A stretch of 64,000 nucleotides of DNA from Archegozetes longisetosus (GCA_018873245.2 JAEMBT020000009.1:18507337-18571336), one strand, 5' to 3'; positions 46,653 to 61,463 are shown, counted from the first letter of the stretch. Translations and numbers: made by a program. Notes: a model not told the origin generated them from the letters alone.

Positions 46653-49055
46653 CAATATTTTTGCCATTTTGCTCATGCTTTTGCTTTTTGGTACTTCATT
46701 ATTTATTTACTCTGATTCTGTTTTGCTTAAATTAAACCGATTTTGATCAGAATTACTTTTAGCTATTACTTATGAAATTTAGTTTAGTTTTGTTTTTATA
46801 ATTCTGAACGAATATAAAGATTAGTATTTGAGTAGTTCTTGTTTGTATTGCAAATTTAAACGTTGAGGAAGTAAACTTATGAGAAAATAAATATTAATTT
46901 GAAGTATTATCAATGAGTAATAAGCATAGCTGAAAACAGAATTGAACCATGCCTGAGGTTTATTAGCGATTTATCGCATAGAATATATTGAAAAATAATA
47001 TGAAGCCGGTCATTTTTTGCAAATTAATGCAAAAATATTGTATTAAACATTATCAAAGGAATAATTTAAACAAACTTTTACAGTCCTACCAATAACAACA
47101 ATTAGAGATGATTGTGGTGAAAGATGCCAATTTATTCAAAATAATAAGTTATATTTATGAATGTTTTAATGGATTTAATTATTATAAATTTAATTAATTG
47201 CATAATAAATGCATTGATTCAATTTGTACAACTTATTATTTAGTTGAGTTTTAGTTGCCTCTTATATCCCAACCTATATTTTTACAGTTAATTAAGAAAT
47301 TTTTAGAGTGGACGTCATAAAGGTTTTGATTTTGATAAAAAGTATTTGAAGGTTTGACTCAAATTGAAATAGATGTGAGAAACTGAATTTAGTGTGCAAA
47401 TTGAGGAAAAGTCGATTGATTTAAAGTCGGTCAAATATTTATATAAACAATTTTATTTAAAAAATGACAATTGTTATACCCTGTAAAACTAGAATAAAAT
47501 GACTGATTTATCTCCATGTGTCAAAAGGAAATATCGGAATTGTTGGATTGAGTGTGAGCCGACAGTTTTCCTAAGTTAAGGTTTTATATTAATTGTTAAG
47601 ACACTAGTAATAGAAACTTTTAATTTGTCAAAGACAAGCATTTATGACAGCAATTACAGAGACTTTCCAAGAAATTATATCCGAACAATAGAATAGATTG
47701 AATAGTTAAACGATTTGAATTTTAAATCAAGCAATGACTCAAAGTTTTCTATATGAAGAGCTTTGTTGTATATCTAGTTGATATTATCGAAGTTGAAGCG
47801 TGCGATTTTTTCAAGTATTTTACAGGTGTTCATATCTGAAGCCTAAAATTAATGCAATTGTTGAAAATCTAGATGCCACACTAAGAATATTGAACAATTG
47901 AGCGTTTATGCAAATAATTGAATGATTTTGTAGGAATTAAGCACCTTATGAAATAAAGTGCGCGGGAGGACTACGATTCAGAGCTTCGAATCAAACATTT
48001 TGTTCAAAAATTTTGATCAATAAAATTGAAGTTTGGACACGCGCTATTTATAAGAAAAATAGCTTTGCATTAGCAGAATTGAGATTGAAGAAAAATTTGC
48101 ATTTGATTTTTTGGCATTTTGAATATCGAACAATGAAAGGTTAAAGAAAGACTTCCAAGAAAAAATTCTAACGCATGAACTGTGCGTAAAAGATGAAATT
48201 TGGTTTTTGAAGTGTTTTTCCTGAATTAATTGATTTAGTACAAAAATGGACTATTATTGCATTTTGAATGTTAGGCGCATTTTCAAGAAAAACTGGTCAG
48301 CTGGTTCAGGTTATCTGATGATAAGAAAACGTTAATAAAATATAATCCTGTAACTGATATAATATTATCAATTTAAAGGACTTAGTAGAGACATCGTTTC
48401 TAAGCTTAGGAATTATTTATTTGATAGGATTTATTTTATTGTTTGGGCAAAATTTGAAACCCTTATAACGTATAAAAGTATTGAAAAGCCGTTGAAAAAC
48501 TGTTTTGAGCTCTTCTTAGCTTATGAACTATTTTTCTCTTCAATGAACAATATTTGATATTGTATTAGTTTTGTTTTGTTTCGATTTATACTGTGTTGGT
48601 ACAAATTAATATTTGATTAATATTTTCAGTATTGTTTTTGGTGAGATTTTTTAATGTCCCAGTATTTTAAGGAACTGGAATAAATGTTCATGATAAAAGA
48701 ATGATTTTGAAATTACTAGTAATTTACTGTTGAATAAAGAATTGAAATGGCAAATGCATTATGTAAGATGTACTGAGGCTATAATTATTTTGAAGATTCA
48801 ATCTTCTGATAAGTTGACTACCTATCGATAGAAAGCAAGATATTTTGACGAAGACGAGTTAATTTGATATTGGAAAAATTTAAAAATGGCTTGCTATCTG
48901 ATACTGTTGAAAGGATACAAGATAATAATTTTATAATTTATGCTTGTTTGTCTACAATTAATTAATGAGCTTTCATGTAAGTAAGTGGCTAGAATGCAAC
49001 TCATGCTAAAAGTGATCAATGGTTTAAGTAAACTTGAGGTTAATAAATAACAATT
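46653..49055. other. Intergenic spacer between converging genes
   Basis: AT-rich sequence between the 3' ends of the plus-strand Ig/group 7 gene and the minus-strand LRR-Ig gene. I see no gene or structured repeat in it. Confidence 0.55.
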
Positions 49056-49061
49056 TTTATT
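49056..49061 (-). terminator. Putative poly(A) signal of the LRR-Ig gene
   Basis: AATAAA on the minus strand about 93 bases after the stop codon at 49154. Confidence 0.45.
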
Positions 49062-49153
49062 GTTTAAATAGGAATAAAGAAGAAGATAATTTTAGATTAG
49101 GTTAGTTGTCAAATAAGAAAATGAAGATGAAATTTGGTTTAAAAAGTTGATGG

Positions 49154-52018
49154 CTAAACTTGAGTTGCGGTCTGGTGTAAATTTTCGAGAGTTTGCAGAT
49201 GATCGACACAAGGAGAAGAACTTTTAATCTCAGACTGCTCTAAAAGTTTGTCTGCTTTTAACTGTTGTAAAAGGAGGTTGGGTGGTACTTGGTTCAAATC
49301 ATTTGCTTTATCAGTAATTGAGTTGAAGTTTTGAAGATAGATTTGATGAAAAGAACTTTTGTGAGCACTTTGTGTTTTATGATGAACGTTTTGCAGCTTT
49401 AGTTCATTGAAATCATGATAACTATAAGATTGATCTGAATATTGTTCAGTTACATTTAGGCTAAATGTTGGGTTATGACAAAAGCTGTTGATCAGAATGT
49501 TTGATAAACTGGACGTTTGATCAGCTAAATAGTTTGATTGAGTGTTTGCCACATCAGGTCTGAATAAAGCTGAATCATGTGTTTTGGCTTCGGGTTCTTT
49601 TCTATCGTCCATATTGTTGATAGCGTCTGATATGAATGTAATCTCGGGTTTAAGAGAATATGTGTTTTTAATTTCGAATCTAGAATCTTGGATATTTTGC
49701 AAGACATCAATTGGTGGTAATTTAGGTCCTGATGATGTATGAACTGATGAGTTAGACTTGGAGCGAATTAATAGGATTGCTACTAATATTAGTATTAAAG
49801 ATAAAAGAAGTATGAGTCCAGTAAGAGTGCAAATGATTTGTATTTTTGTCAAACTGATTGACGAATTTGATTCGGGAATCGGCAAAACAGTTAAACTGAA
49901 GTTTTTGTAAGCGACTCCACCACTATTTTGAGCCGAACAAATGAAATGTTGAGAGTCTTCTATTTTCAGATCTATTATTGTGATAATACTGGTCACAGTC
50001 GTGCCATTGGTGTTTTCGTCTATTGAATAACGTTGGTCACGAATGTTGGCTGAAGATAAATTGAGGTCAGTGTGATACTCGAAGAGCCATTTCATAGATG
50101 GCAATGGAAATCCGCTGGCAGAACAAGAAATGGTGACGTTATTACCGACTCGGTGAGAGAATTGAGACAATTCAGTGTGCAATTGTGGTGAACAGGAAAA
50201 TTGATCAATTTGCAATAAGTTCCATGAAGTTTCTAAATACAAACAATTGAAATATGAATTTTGTAGACTCATAGCTTAAGCGAAGTCTAGTGGTAAACAC
50301 AAACTAATAAACTTATGCTTAGGCACCAGAATCTATCTGATGTTAGATGAAATGTAAATTTATTTGGATTTACTTTTGGTCGGTTACATTTAAATTTAGA
50401 TTAAGAATACATCATATATAGAGTTATAATAGCAGAGCAGTTATATAGAAATTTGATAACTGAGTTGAAGGAGCTTTGCGTAATAGCTAGTGATTCCTAC
50501 AAACATTACTGTAAGTGCGTAACAGTAGTTATATGGCTTTTTTGATAAAATTGCTACACAACTGAAAAGTAACTAATGCACACTTATAATAATGGTAATA
50601 GTAATAGTTTGAGAGTTACAAGTTGAGTCAAATTGAACTATCAATTTTGCAATATTAATACCTTTTAGTGTTTGAGGCTTTTTGCATTGAGGAGGAAGGG
50701 AAAGCGCCACTTTATTGCTTATGATCCATTGGAGTGAAGGTCTCAAATGACAATCACAGTTCCAAGGATTTGATGAGAGATCAAGTGAATAGAGTGAAGG
50801 AAGATCTGAAACAACATCTGCTGCTAATGTTTGTAATCGATTTGAATCGAGCTTAAGAAATTGTAATTTATTAAGACCACGGAAGGCATGTGACTCTATC
50901 GAATCGATTTCACTCGAAGATAAGTCTAGAAAGATTAAGCTTTTTAAGTTTGAAAATGATTCGTATTTGATTAGACCAAATCGATTAGAACTAAGTATAA
51001 GTCGTCGAAGGGATGAGCAATGGCCAACACTTTCTGACGGGATAGTTCTCAGCAAGTTATCGTTCAGATCGAGTTCCACCAAATTAGTCAACTGAATGAA
51101 AGCATCGACCGCGATCTTACCTTAATTTCAAACAACTTTTTAATTTGTCAGCTTTTCAAATAGACAACAATATAGACAATTTTAAAAAATTGAACAATAG
51201 TAATAGCAATGAATTGGGTTTTGCTATAGAATGCTTTGCGGCTCGCGCCTGATACCAAACCGAACTTAGTATATGATAAATGAGTTAGGTTAAAGAGGCG
51301 TAACTAAACATAGCAGCGCAAGGCGAAAAAATAGTGCACTACATTCCATAGAGCTGCCTGAGCTTGAATCAGATTAAATTAAAATTGTTATATGAATATA
51401 CTATCATATTCAAAAGTAAAGTTTCACTTTACTTAAAGTATATACTTCACTGTATATCACTTAAATTAGTCGACTGTATAGACTACATATTGTCATTATA
51501 TTAATATTATGAACAAATATTTATAGTTGAAAACTGCATATTAGATAGAAGCCTTTAGACAGGAAGCTTAGCTATAATACAGTTTCTATTTGAAAATCTG
51601 TTATACACAAAAGTATATATCTAAAAGTTTAATTTACTTTTGAATCCGATAGTATACGATTAGTTGGCACAATGTTTATAATTAATAACGATTATTATAT
51701 CAAAATTGATTTTAAAATAGAATAATTACTTAAGTTGCATTTGGATAAAAATAGTTTTTGCAAATTAATGAGACCACGTTCTTGAAATACTCGAGACGGA
51801 AGAATTTGAAAATTGTTCACCGATATATTGAGAACTTGTGTTGAAGAAGGAATTCCAGTCGGTATTGCTATGAATGCCTTCTTTTGGCAAAGAGATGTTT
51901 GTTTTCCATTTCGCCAAATGCACGAACACATTTTAGGACACAATGATGACTGACTGAAACTTATCAAGATCAATGTTATCGATATATTGATCAGATATTG
52001 ACTGGTACGAGAGGACAT
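49154..52018 (-). CDS. Kekkon-like LRR-Ig transmembrane receptor
   Basis: Model: join(52018..51730, 51120..50662, 50232..49154), minus strand, 608 aa, both junctions in phase. The order is as in arthropod Kekkon proteins: signal peptide (ISITLILISFSQSS); Cys-rich N-cap (CPKMCSCIWRNGKQTSLC); about six leucine-rich repeats (for example NLVELDLNDNLLRTIPSES); C-cap (NPWNCDCHLRPSLQWI ... PPQCKKPQTL ... FSCSPQ); one Ig domain with Cys286, Trp298 and Cys348; several N-glycosylation sites; a membrane helix at about 380-405; and a 200-residue Ser/Asn-rich cytoplasmic tail. The last residues TATQV end in T-x-V, a class I PDZ ligand form. Kekkons act at the cell surface in neuronal adhesion and growth-factor signalling; the role here is inferred from architecture. 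I rejected a donor in exon 2 at T|GTAACT because it creates a stop at the junction; AAAAG|GTATTA restores the frame. Orthology to a specific kek gene is uncertain; other LRR-Ig families are alternatives. Confidence 0.88.
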
Positions 52019-55000
52019 ATTTTCAAAGTTTTAGATAGCTAAAATATTAGATTTAATGAATCGAATTGCACCATTTTATCAGCAATTGAAGTGATCGCAA
52101 ACTGGGTAAAGAAAGGATACAATGTGTTCAGATTGAGTAAAGAGATTTTGGACCTTTATTTGTTGAGTAAACGTCAAATATTTCGACGAATTCCTAAATG
52201 AAAAATACAAATATGATTTGATTTTAAAAACTCAATCAGTTAATTATCTATTTGATAGATTTAAAGAAAAAATGAGTGTCAAGTAAAAAGATCAGGTTAA
52301 GTAATGTCGGGTCGAATTTAACATTAAATATTTGTCGTAAAATGATTGACGCAGATTTGATGGTTTTTGATGAAAATTAGTGCATCAACAAACATATAGT
52401 ATTTTGTAAGATGATTTTGAACTCTCGGAAAAATGAACATATAAATCGAATGAGTATGCCTGATCTGCAATTTTGAGATAATGTTCTGTTAGTGCCCTGT
52501 AGAAGAATGCAACTTTATGCAATCCTAAACTTTTCAGGAGGATCTTTTCAAAACAGAACAACTCTGAAATGAAAGTTTGAAGATGGGATTGAGTCTTTAT
52601 TTGAAATATTTGAACATAGAAAAGTTAGTTCTGAAAATGGCGGCATATAATCTCAATTGTGATTTTTGTACATGACGGTCAAAATAACTGCAATACATTT
52701 TTAGTATTAGAAAGCAACTTGAAATGATTAGAGAAATAATACTTTAGTGTAAAAATAGTTGAAAATAGTTTTCTAAAATTTGATTTTAGAGTTTACAATT
52801 TGGAAAAATTTCTTCGCACTACTTGTGATTACTAAAGTTTATTGAGTTTCATAGAGTTTTCGAAGGCATGCCATCTGAGAAAGCCTTAAAATGCTAATAC
52901 TTTTGTCGGAGAAAATGACGCTTTGCTCACAAAAGAGATGTCAATTCATGTTTCCGTTAAGATTAAACATTTGAAATTCTATTTAAACTTGAAATACTTG
53001 GAGGCGATAGAGGAGAGTTTTGAAATGGAAAAGTTGTGTGGCATGAGAACACTTTCTTATCGAGTCATGGATTGGTTTATTTTTTGTTTGGTTTTTTGTC
53101 TGCTTTTCATAAATAGGACTCAGCATCAGAACAGTCTCGCTAAAAATGATTGCAAAATAGCATTAAATACAAGCTTTAAATAATGTTACATAAGATGATT
53201 GGCTGGATAATTTTGTTTTAAGATTTGAATCAAACTAATTAAGCTCATTTTTATGGTAAAATTGGATAAACATTTAAGAGTTGCTATCTGTTATTTCAAT
53301 AGTGTTGTTTCTTACGTTTGAATGAATTTAGATTTTATAAGTTAGAAACAATTTGGCTTATTTATGATAAAGTTAGAGCTGGCATATCACAATGGAGAGC
53401 AACGAACATTTTACCGAATAACTATTGCGTATACTTAGTTAGTTTTAGCTTAAATACTCAAATGAATCATAATTATTCTGTTAAGAGATTTGCGTAGTCT
53501 GAGTAAATGAAGGCCTAAGCTTGAGGTCGAGTAAAAACAATATAGAGCTATGAAGTTTAGGCTGGACGTAATTAGAAATAAGCCATAGCGACAGGCGTTA
53601 TTATTATTGATAAGAATAGTAGCGTTCAAATAATAGGAATAGAGGAAAAAGATGTGCTAAACTTGTTCTGCTCACAACTCTAACATACTAAAAGGAATTA
53701 TTGTTTGTTTTTCAACTCTAAACCAAATAATGTTCGGTTGGAATTAGAAACTTGTTAGTTAATGTCATATTATATGCTCTGTATATAGAAAGGTGAGTAG
53801 TAGATTGGCATATTGTAGAAGTAATTGTGGCAAAAATGAAAAAGTTTTGCATTAAATATTTACCGTTGGTGGTTCATTCTATAAAAGCATAAATTAATCA
53901 AATAGTAGTTCATTTTGACCAAACCCATTATTGTTATTGTTTTTAGCGTGTTTCGTAGCAAATTATGCTTCAGTTTAAGCTTGGCTACTGTTAGGCAATA
54001 CTGATTGTGGCAGAGTGTGACTTAACTTAAGTGTGACTTAACCTAAGTGTGACTTAGCCTAACCAAACCTAAACTGAAACTCGTTGCAGTTTAGAAAACA
54101 TACTAAAGAATTGTTATTTCTGTGTTTGGTTTTTTAGTCAAGTTTACAATCAATATCTAATGGTGTTGGCTATTCATTTCAAAAATTATAGTATTTACTG
54201 ACAATGTTTCAAACTTTTGCCTTTTGTTGATAACGAAAATTTGAAACAAATTTATCAAAATTAATGTTTAACAATGCGATTGACCAAAATGTTGAATAAT
54301 TTGAATTAAGTTTTAGATATTTTAGTGTGCAACTTGCCAAGTCATTGCTTGACGGCGAGCGAGTCAATAATACTTTAGAAGTTAAGTTTGAACAGTTGTG
54401 ATGATGTGCGCTTCAAAAGCACTTAACTAACAATCAAATTAAAAACTTAGAGATATTAAAAGTTAAGACAATTTGTTTTAAGTCATAGAATTATGTGCAC
54501 ACAATTGACTATTTCAATTTTGATGCACTGTGTTTATGATGGATAGCATTGAATGAGTTGCTTTTTGTTATGTAGCAATTGATTGAGGAAAAAACGGACG
54601 AGATAACATTATTAGAAAGGTTAGAAATCATAGCAATCAATGCACTGACGGTTCAATTATCTGGACTCGTTAGAGACCGATGTCTATAAGCCTCACAAAT
54701 AGTTAATAGTGATAGACTAAAGTTTGTAGCAAATTAGATATGTTTTTAATTTAAGAAATGTAAGATTACTATTGTTTAGCTTTCGGGTCAATGCTAGAAA
54801 TGTTAGTTAGACTGTAAAAGTAGTATTCAATTGATTGAATCGAACGCACTTTTGGTAAACGAGGTTTAAATAATTGTGAATAAGTTGAGTGAACATTTTC
54901 AAAGTAATAAATAAGTTTAAGGTATTCATCTGTGCTTGTGTATGATTTTCATGCTCAACATATACGAATAGCTTTATAAGTGTAAAACAAAAATATGAAA

Positions 55001-57394
55001 CAATCACTGGAAAAGTGAAGTAACTCAATTGTTCAGTTATATCAGTCTGATGTTGAACCTGTCTATGGTATTTTATTTAAATAATAAGTTCAATCATTGG
55101 TATATAGTTGGCGTTATTTGGTAAATCAATTCTGTAAATAGATTAAACAAGTGGTGTTTACAGTGTTAATGTCATAGTTTTCAACTTTGGTTCATTTGAT
55201 TGTTTTCAATCAATTATTTATGATATGATTAAATATAATTGATAGTGGTAAGAAGCAGTTTCAGATCTGTTAAATATATAAAGTCATATTAACTGAAAGA
55301 TTAAACTAGATTTTTAGAAAAACAAAGTAAATAACGCTCTCGACACTACTACTAAATGGTTGTATGTGATAAGTGGACTGATCAGTATTTAATAGGAATG
55401 ACTAGGAACAATTGTATCCGCTCAGTAACTTATGATCGCAGTATGAACGGTATTAGATGACGAAAGTTTCAAGCAGACTATTATTATATTAGTGATGTAC
55501 TGCTAGAGTACAAATCAGACAAATATTAAGCTTATGATTAACTGATACAACTATAGATTTAACTCTGTTATGTTAACTCTGTTATGAGGTCTCTCAACAT
55601 CTATCGTCTCAATTGATATTTGGATAAAACGCGTTTCATAAGACAGAGACTATGAGTGAAAATAACATGATTTATAAAAATGGTTAACAAATGATTTGAA
55701 ATAGGTTTAACAACATTTAAATCAATTCAGAGAACATACAATGAGATTGAGTTTATGATTTAGGTTAAGCTGTAAGCAAAATGTAATATTCGGTCAGAGG
55801 AGAGTCTTTGTTGAGAAGATAAGTTGAGTAAATGACAGCAACTGAGCAGAAACTTACTTTTACAATAGACTTTGAAGGAACTAACATTGGCTTTTAAAGG
55901 AACGCATCATTAACATAGCATCGATTAGAAACGGAAGACTGACAACATTTATTAAGCTTTTATTTCGTTTATCAAATTACAAAGTACTGGTGCTGTTTGT
56001 TATAAGTGTTGCTCATTGATCGTTTCAAAAATGGTTCGTTTTTTCATACTTAGGTTATGCAAAAATGTGTCATTAATTAAAAAAGATCTGCAGGACTTCG
56101 AGTTTGAGCGAATAATAATTGTGCACTTGTGTTGTGTGCTAGAAAAGTTCGTTTTCTAGGCTTTGGTCCAATGTTTCGGCAAAAGGGCTGATATGCTGAG
56201 TATAATTGAATTGAATTAGTTGTGACTATTTCAGGTGAAATTGCGTGTCATTTGAATAGCTAAATATTTGTATAAATGTAATACTTGTGATTAGAGTTAC
56301 AATACTATACATTTTGTTGTAGGACAAAGTTTTGATGCAAACAATTGCGATTAATTGAGTTAAACGAACTGAATGGCTTTTTCAATGTAAAATGAATTTT
56401 GTCTCATGAGTCTCGTAAGTGTATGACATGCACTCGAAACTGTGTTCGTTGTAAGGCAGATGCCATCGATTGAACTCTATTTTATTGATTTTGGCTTCTT
56501 GTTCACTGACAAAAGTTGATGCGAGATTGTTTTGTAGTAAATGAAGTTAAGTTATTGTCACATTAAATAATAGTCTGGTAGAAATGATAAAACTGATCTA
56601 AAATAATAACTCGGTGTAGTTTGAGTATAAAATTTAGACATAGTTCTCACTTTCAAAGCGTATCAAATAGTATTTGTTTAATGAGTATGAATGCAAAACA
56701 ATATTGTGTGGAATGATCTATTTCAATGCAATTTAATCTACTGTGTGTTAGATGGAAAATAGCAATTTCAAATGCAGCTGGAATACAATTTATATTCTAA
56801 GTTAAAAACGATTAGAGTCTAGGACAAAATCAGTAATTGGAATGCCTTCAAATGCAATCAGAGAAAACGGTTCAATCATTGTTTATTGCGATGTCTATGA
56901 AAAACTGCGATTCATAAGATGACTTGGACGCAAATTGACCAAAAATTCATAGTGACCTAAATTTATGTGTTCTTATATTAAGGCAAGTGATAAGTACTGA
57001 ATCAAATTGCTTGTTTTGTTCATCTATATTGCGAGCAAACTTTATGCTATCAAATATATATCGAACGCAATTTTATAGATTTTCGATCATTCAAACTTTA
57101 TTTGTAATGAAGAAGTGGTTTATTTTGGCTAAAGATTGATAAATCATTTGGTAGCATTTAGATTAATGATAGTTTCCTAAATGAGGTTTCAATTTTGTTC
57201 AATACTTAATGCTTGTGATTATCTACAAAGATTTTGTGTAGTAAAACATCGAACTATACTTTTCATCAAAAGTGCATTGTAAGATATTAGACTTTGAAGG
57301 ACAACTTTTAGATATTTGTAAAAGTAATTCAGAATTTGTTCGCTTGTCTTCATTCTAGAAGAAGAGTATTTTAAATAGTGTTTTGCTTTATTGA

Positions 57395-57398
<4 letters not shown>
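52019..57398. other. Gene-poor region upstream of the LRR-Ig gene
   Basis: The promoter of the minus-strand LRR-Ig gene should be near 52020-52300, but I see no clear core motif. Frames at 52923-53183 (plus) and 54807-55028 (minus) show no domain. One tandem repeat (54015-54062) is listed separately. The rest is AT-rich spacer. Confidence 0.5.
54015..54062. repeat. Tandem 16-bp repeat, three copies
   Basis: Three near-identical copies of GTGTGACTTAACCTAA, differing at one base each. The CCTAA part resembles the arthropod TTAGG telomere unit by chance only; there is no run of pentamers. Confidence 0.85.

Positions 57399-57430
<32 letters not shown>
57399..57430. repeat. (CT)16 microsatellite
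   Basis: An uninterrupted CT dinucleotide run of 32 bases, followed by CT-rich sequence. Confidence 0.95.
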
Positions 57431-57434
<4 letters not shown>

Positions 57435-60400
57435 GTCTGCATTCTAAACCGAAAATTGCATTGTAGTGCACTTGCGAACTTTGTAAAATTGATTAACTTG
57501 TCCTGCATTGATTTACCTGCAATATATGAAAGTTTTGATTTTGAGAAATACTTTGATTCGACAATTATTTTTATTATAGTTAAGCCCGAAATAATACTTT
57601 ATTAAATTGATTGTTATTAAATACTTGTATTGTATTTTTGGGTAACTGTTTTGATATTTTAAGTTGATATAGTCTGACAAAACGAGATCAATAGGAATCT
57701 GGATTGATGTGCAAAATTTTGGCCAAGTAAAGCGATTGAGCCAACCCTTAGTGATTGTCTTGCAGTTATGTTAACATTAATGAAATGCTAGATCTATTTA
57801 ATAAATAATTAGTAATACGAATAGCTTATTACAGCTATGCTTTTCATTACATTTATAAGTTTGAAATAGTTTACTGCAACTGTTTGATAATCTGAAATTT
57901 TGACAAGGGATTGTGAAAAAATATCTTTTTTCATACTCTTAACTTAGAATTGAGTTGTCTGCTAAAATGCAACCCATGCGATCAATATTGATTTGAACTG
58001 AAATATTTGATTGTTGCAGATCAAATTGTATTACGTTTTGAATAAATTTGAAACGATCAAAATAAGGTGTTATTAATCTGTAATTTATAATATCTACTTC
58101 TAAGTGACTGCAATCTGACAAAAGTATTATTGACTGATTCATTTTTGGATAGACTGTTTTTGGTGTGACTTTTATTATTTTTTGTTATAAGTTGTGATTG
58201 TTATTGATTTTAGTCCCAAGTTGTTGCCCTTTGGTATAAGAGCTACTGAATTATATTTTTGTTTTGAAAGTTATTATTTGAAGAAGTAGTGATAGATTTG
58301 TACTGTATTTGCATTATAAATGATGCTGTTTGGAATAAGAACTAGATCAATTTTCGATTGTTTCACATGGAAGGTTTTTGAAAGTGAAATTTTTGCCAAA
58401 CCTAATCATCATTTATCTGGAAAATCAGAATCTTTCAAGTGTGACATTCGATACTTTTAGTTTGACAATCTACTGGTTTTCACACATATAACAAATGGGT
58501 TTTTATTGACATAGAAACTCACTGCAATCAGCACAATGTCATCATTATGTCTGTATAAGAAGACAAGAGAAAAAATTGATCACCTACTATTTATGACGAT
58601 TTCAATTGTACTTTACTAGTTTTTTCTTTATGAAAAAAATCAATCGATCACTAATTAGACGATTGAAGATAATAGGATAAGTTAAGAGAGTGAGCGTCAT
58701 TTGTATAATTGATTTTGTTTCAATAATTGATAGAGCCTACATTTTATGCTGCAAACAATCAAATATGTTTCTAAACTATTTCAAATCATATTTAAGTGTA
58801 TCATTTTGGTTGTTTAAATTATTATCTCTTGGATTATTGAAAAGTTGATGCATCATCTATTGGTAACAGGAACAACTTCAATCGAATAGATTCACTCAGT
58901 TTATTGTATAGTTTTTTGACAATACGTCACATGAAGAAAACATTTACTCATGCCTTTTAGAGGATTTGTCGATCAAATGACTTAAAGTAAATTGATAAAA
59001 ACCTCGAAAAACATGTTTGAATAGGGTGATGGCAAGCAATTATCTAAATGCACTACCACGCTATGAAATTGCAATTTATGATTATAAGTGTGATTAAATA
59101 AGTAAGTATTGAGCAGGTTTGGTCTATGTTTATAGTGTTTCACTTAAAGAGGCCTAATGGCTGTCTCAATACTTGTTGTTTGGATCGATTGATCAAATAG
59201 ACATTTGCGAAAGAATAACTTGGCATTATTTTATAATGCGATCAGAGTTTAAGAGTATTATGTTGAAAAATTCATGTCAAACAAGAACAAATATGAATTA
59301 AGAAATGAAGTAGAAATTAGTTGAAAAACACCTATAGATTTGTTGTTTGTTGGCTGGACAATACTTCAGATTAATTAAAATGCAAATGAAAAAAGTGTAA
59401 AATACAATTAATATAGGATATATTAAAATAGAAAGTTATTAAACATCTGTTTACGAATGAGATAATCTAAATGAACGGAAAGGCATGTTTTGTTAGCTAG
59501 GTTGTGTTGAAGTTTTTCACAAAAGTTATACTCTATGTTTTAAAGGAGAAGCGCAGGTAGTTTGTGATTCCTTCTGGAATGTTTACGAAATCACAACATT
59601 CTGTTGATGTTTTCACAGTTTATCAGATATGTCAATTATCCTAAAAATGATTCACAGATCAGATTAATTTGAAGTGTGTTTATAAGAATTATGAGCCTAT
59701 GAGAGATAAGTATTGATGGTCTGGAGAATGAGTTGTTTTATTTGTAATAGGGACAACACAGCAATAACTATAGTAATAAATAGGAAAGTCAATGTTCGAA
59801 TGAGATTGTTGTGTTTAGCCTAGTATTCAAATTTGTGTTGCGAACATAGACATAATGTATAGATTTGGACACTAAGTATCTGGGGAATAGAGCATATTCT
59901 CTCAACAGTAACACCAGAGCGCGAACGAAGGATAGCAAATGTAATAGACATCAGCATCACATCAAATCGATGGCATATTCAGTGCATTGACCATTAAATA
60001 AATTGCGATCAAAAATACTTGCATCAATGAAATAATGTGCTAAAAAATAAATCTTATGCTCAATAGAAATGCTAAAAATATTAACTAAAGGCAAAATAAT
60101 ACCAGTAATGCTTATAGTCGAATTTCATGTCAATAAATTGTTAGATTTGAAAATATTTGAGCCAAATTTATCCAAAGTTTGCTTGAAATTAATTTAGTAC
60201 AGTCTGACTTACTATGACAAATAGACTAATTTTTCAAACTGTAGAAAACTGAAGTATAAATCCAATAGAAATGTAAATGCTCATGCTAGCCTAAAATTCA
60301 AATCTTGACTGATTAATACCTGAATGCTTACTTGAAAGAGTATGTTTTATTTGAAATTGCATTAATTTATTTAAGAATAGTTAAATCAAAGGTGTTAAGT

Positions 60401-61220
60401 TTATTAATATTGAAAAATAAGTGTAAATTGATTATTGAACAACTGATTTGTGAATTGCTTACCTTCAATACTGAATCATATCCTCGAAAGAACCGAAACG
60501 ATTATAAAAGCTGACACAATTTATTAGATGTGATTTTGATAATTTCTGTATATATGTCTACGAAAAAACTAGAAAACGCGGAAGACCGCAAAAGAACAGT
60601 TTGGCCAGGTTTACATTAGTGACTGGAATCTGGACTGGAGTAAGCTTCAAACTGTGACAATTCTCAACTGATCCTATGCTATAGCAATACGCATGCGATT
60701 TCGGAAATATAAAATAATTCTTTTATTCTGCCTCTGATCAATGAAGAGTCGTAGTTATTCTAACCCTTTAATATTTCAAGCGAGAGATTGTATGTCTGCA
60801 TAAATCAATAAATTTTTAGTTCGAGACTAAAAAGATGACAACTATACAATTTAATCATCTGATCTGTTCGACTAAACCACTATTTTTCTTAATATATCTT
60901 TAGCTCAAGACATAGTGTAAAATATAATAATATTGTTGAGGGCCTAAAGTAATTGATAGTATAGACCAAACTCTTGATGGAAAGTCAGATTAATGTTTCA
61001 TGATTGTAGGGTTAATCTCTGTATGGAAAAATTTGAACTTTTTTAGATTCGCAATAACTCTCCTTATGCTAAGTCTGATACTAGATAATATTTCATTAGA
61101 TACAAAAGTTCTTTATTATGACATATTGGATAGTTGGAGATAAATTCCCATTGATATTAGCATCATATAAGCTGTTAAAGTATTGTCAACAATAGAGTAA
61201 CGTTTAGTTAGGTTTTCTGT
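57431..61220. other. Gene-poor spacer
   Basis: No supported gene. The minus-strand frame at 57939-58142 (67 codons) has mixed composition but no recognisable motif or splice partner; I count it as unproven. No repeat of note. Confidence 0.5.
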
Positions 61221-61463
61221 TAGGTTAGATTGACGAAAATTAGTGTTAGAATTAGATTTGATCATTAGTGGCCATAGAATCTCATTAAAAATACGATCTT
61301 TTTCTCCCTTAGACTTCCATTATAAAATTTTTATTCATCACCACATAACTTATGAACTATTCGCTTTTGGTGTTCAAGATCTTCATATTCATGTTTAGCG
61401 CCCTCGAAATAAGTGGAATAGTTTTTAAGTTGATTTGAAACCGGGGTAAATCTATAGTATACC
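61221..61463 (+). repeat. Diverged interspersed repeat, copy 1 (about 243 bp)
   Basis: Aligns by eye along its whole length, in the same orientation, with 62304-62548. Shared landmarks are TAGGTTAGATTGAC/TAGGTTAGGTTGAC, TTTGATCATT, GCCATAGAAT, CATCCTCGAAATAAGT-like and TCTATAGTATACC. There are many substitutions, so the copies are old. No coding capacity. Confidence 0.65.

Noticed and set aside
50573-51120. Extending LRR-Ig exon 2 to the donor at T|GTAACT (about 50620)
   Set aside because: Joining it to the exon at 50232 creates a TAA at the junction. The upstream donor AAAAG|GTATTA gives an open frame and a normal LRR C-cap.
54015-54062. CCTAA-containing repeat as interstitial telomere sequence
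   Set aside because: The unit is a 16-mer with a single CCTAA each, not a run of TTAGG pentamers.
57939-58142. 67-codon minus-strand frame with mixed composition
   Set aside because: No domain, signal peptide or partner exon; kept only as a remark in the spacer entry.
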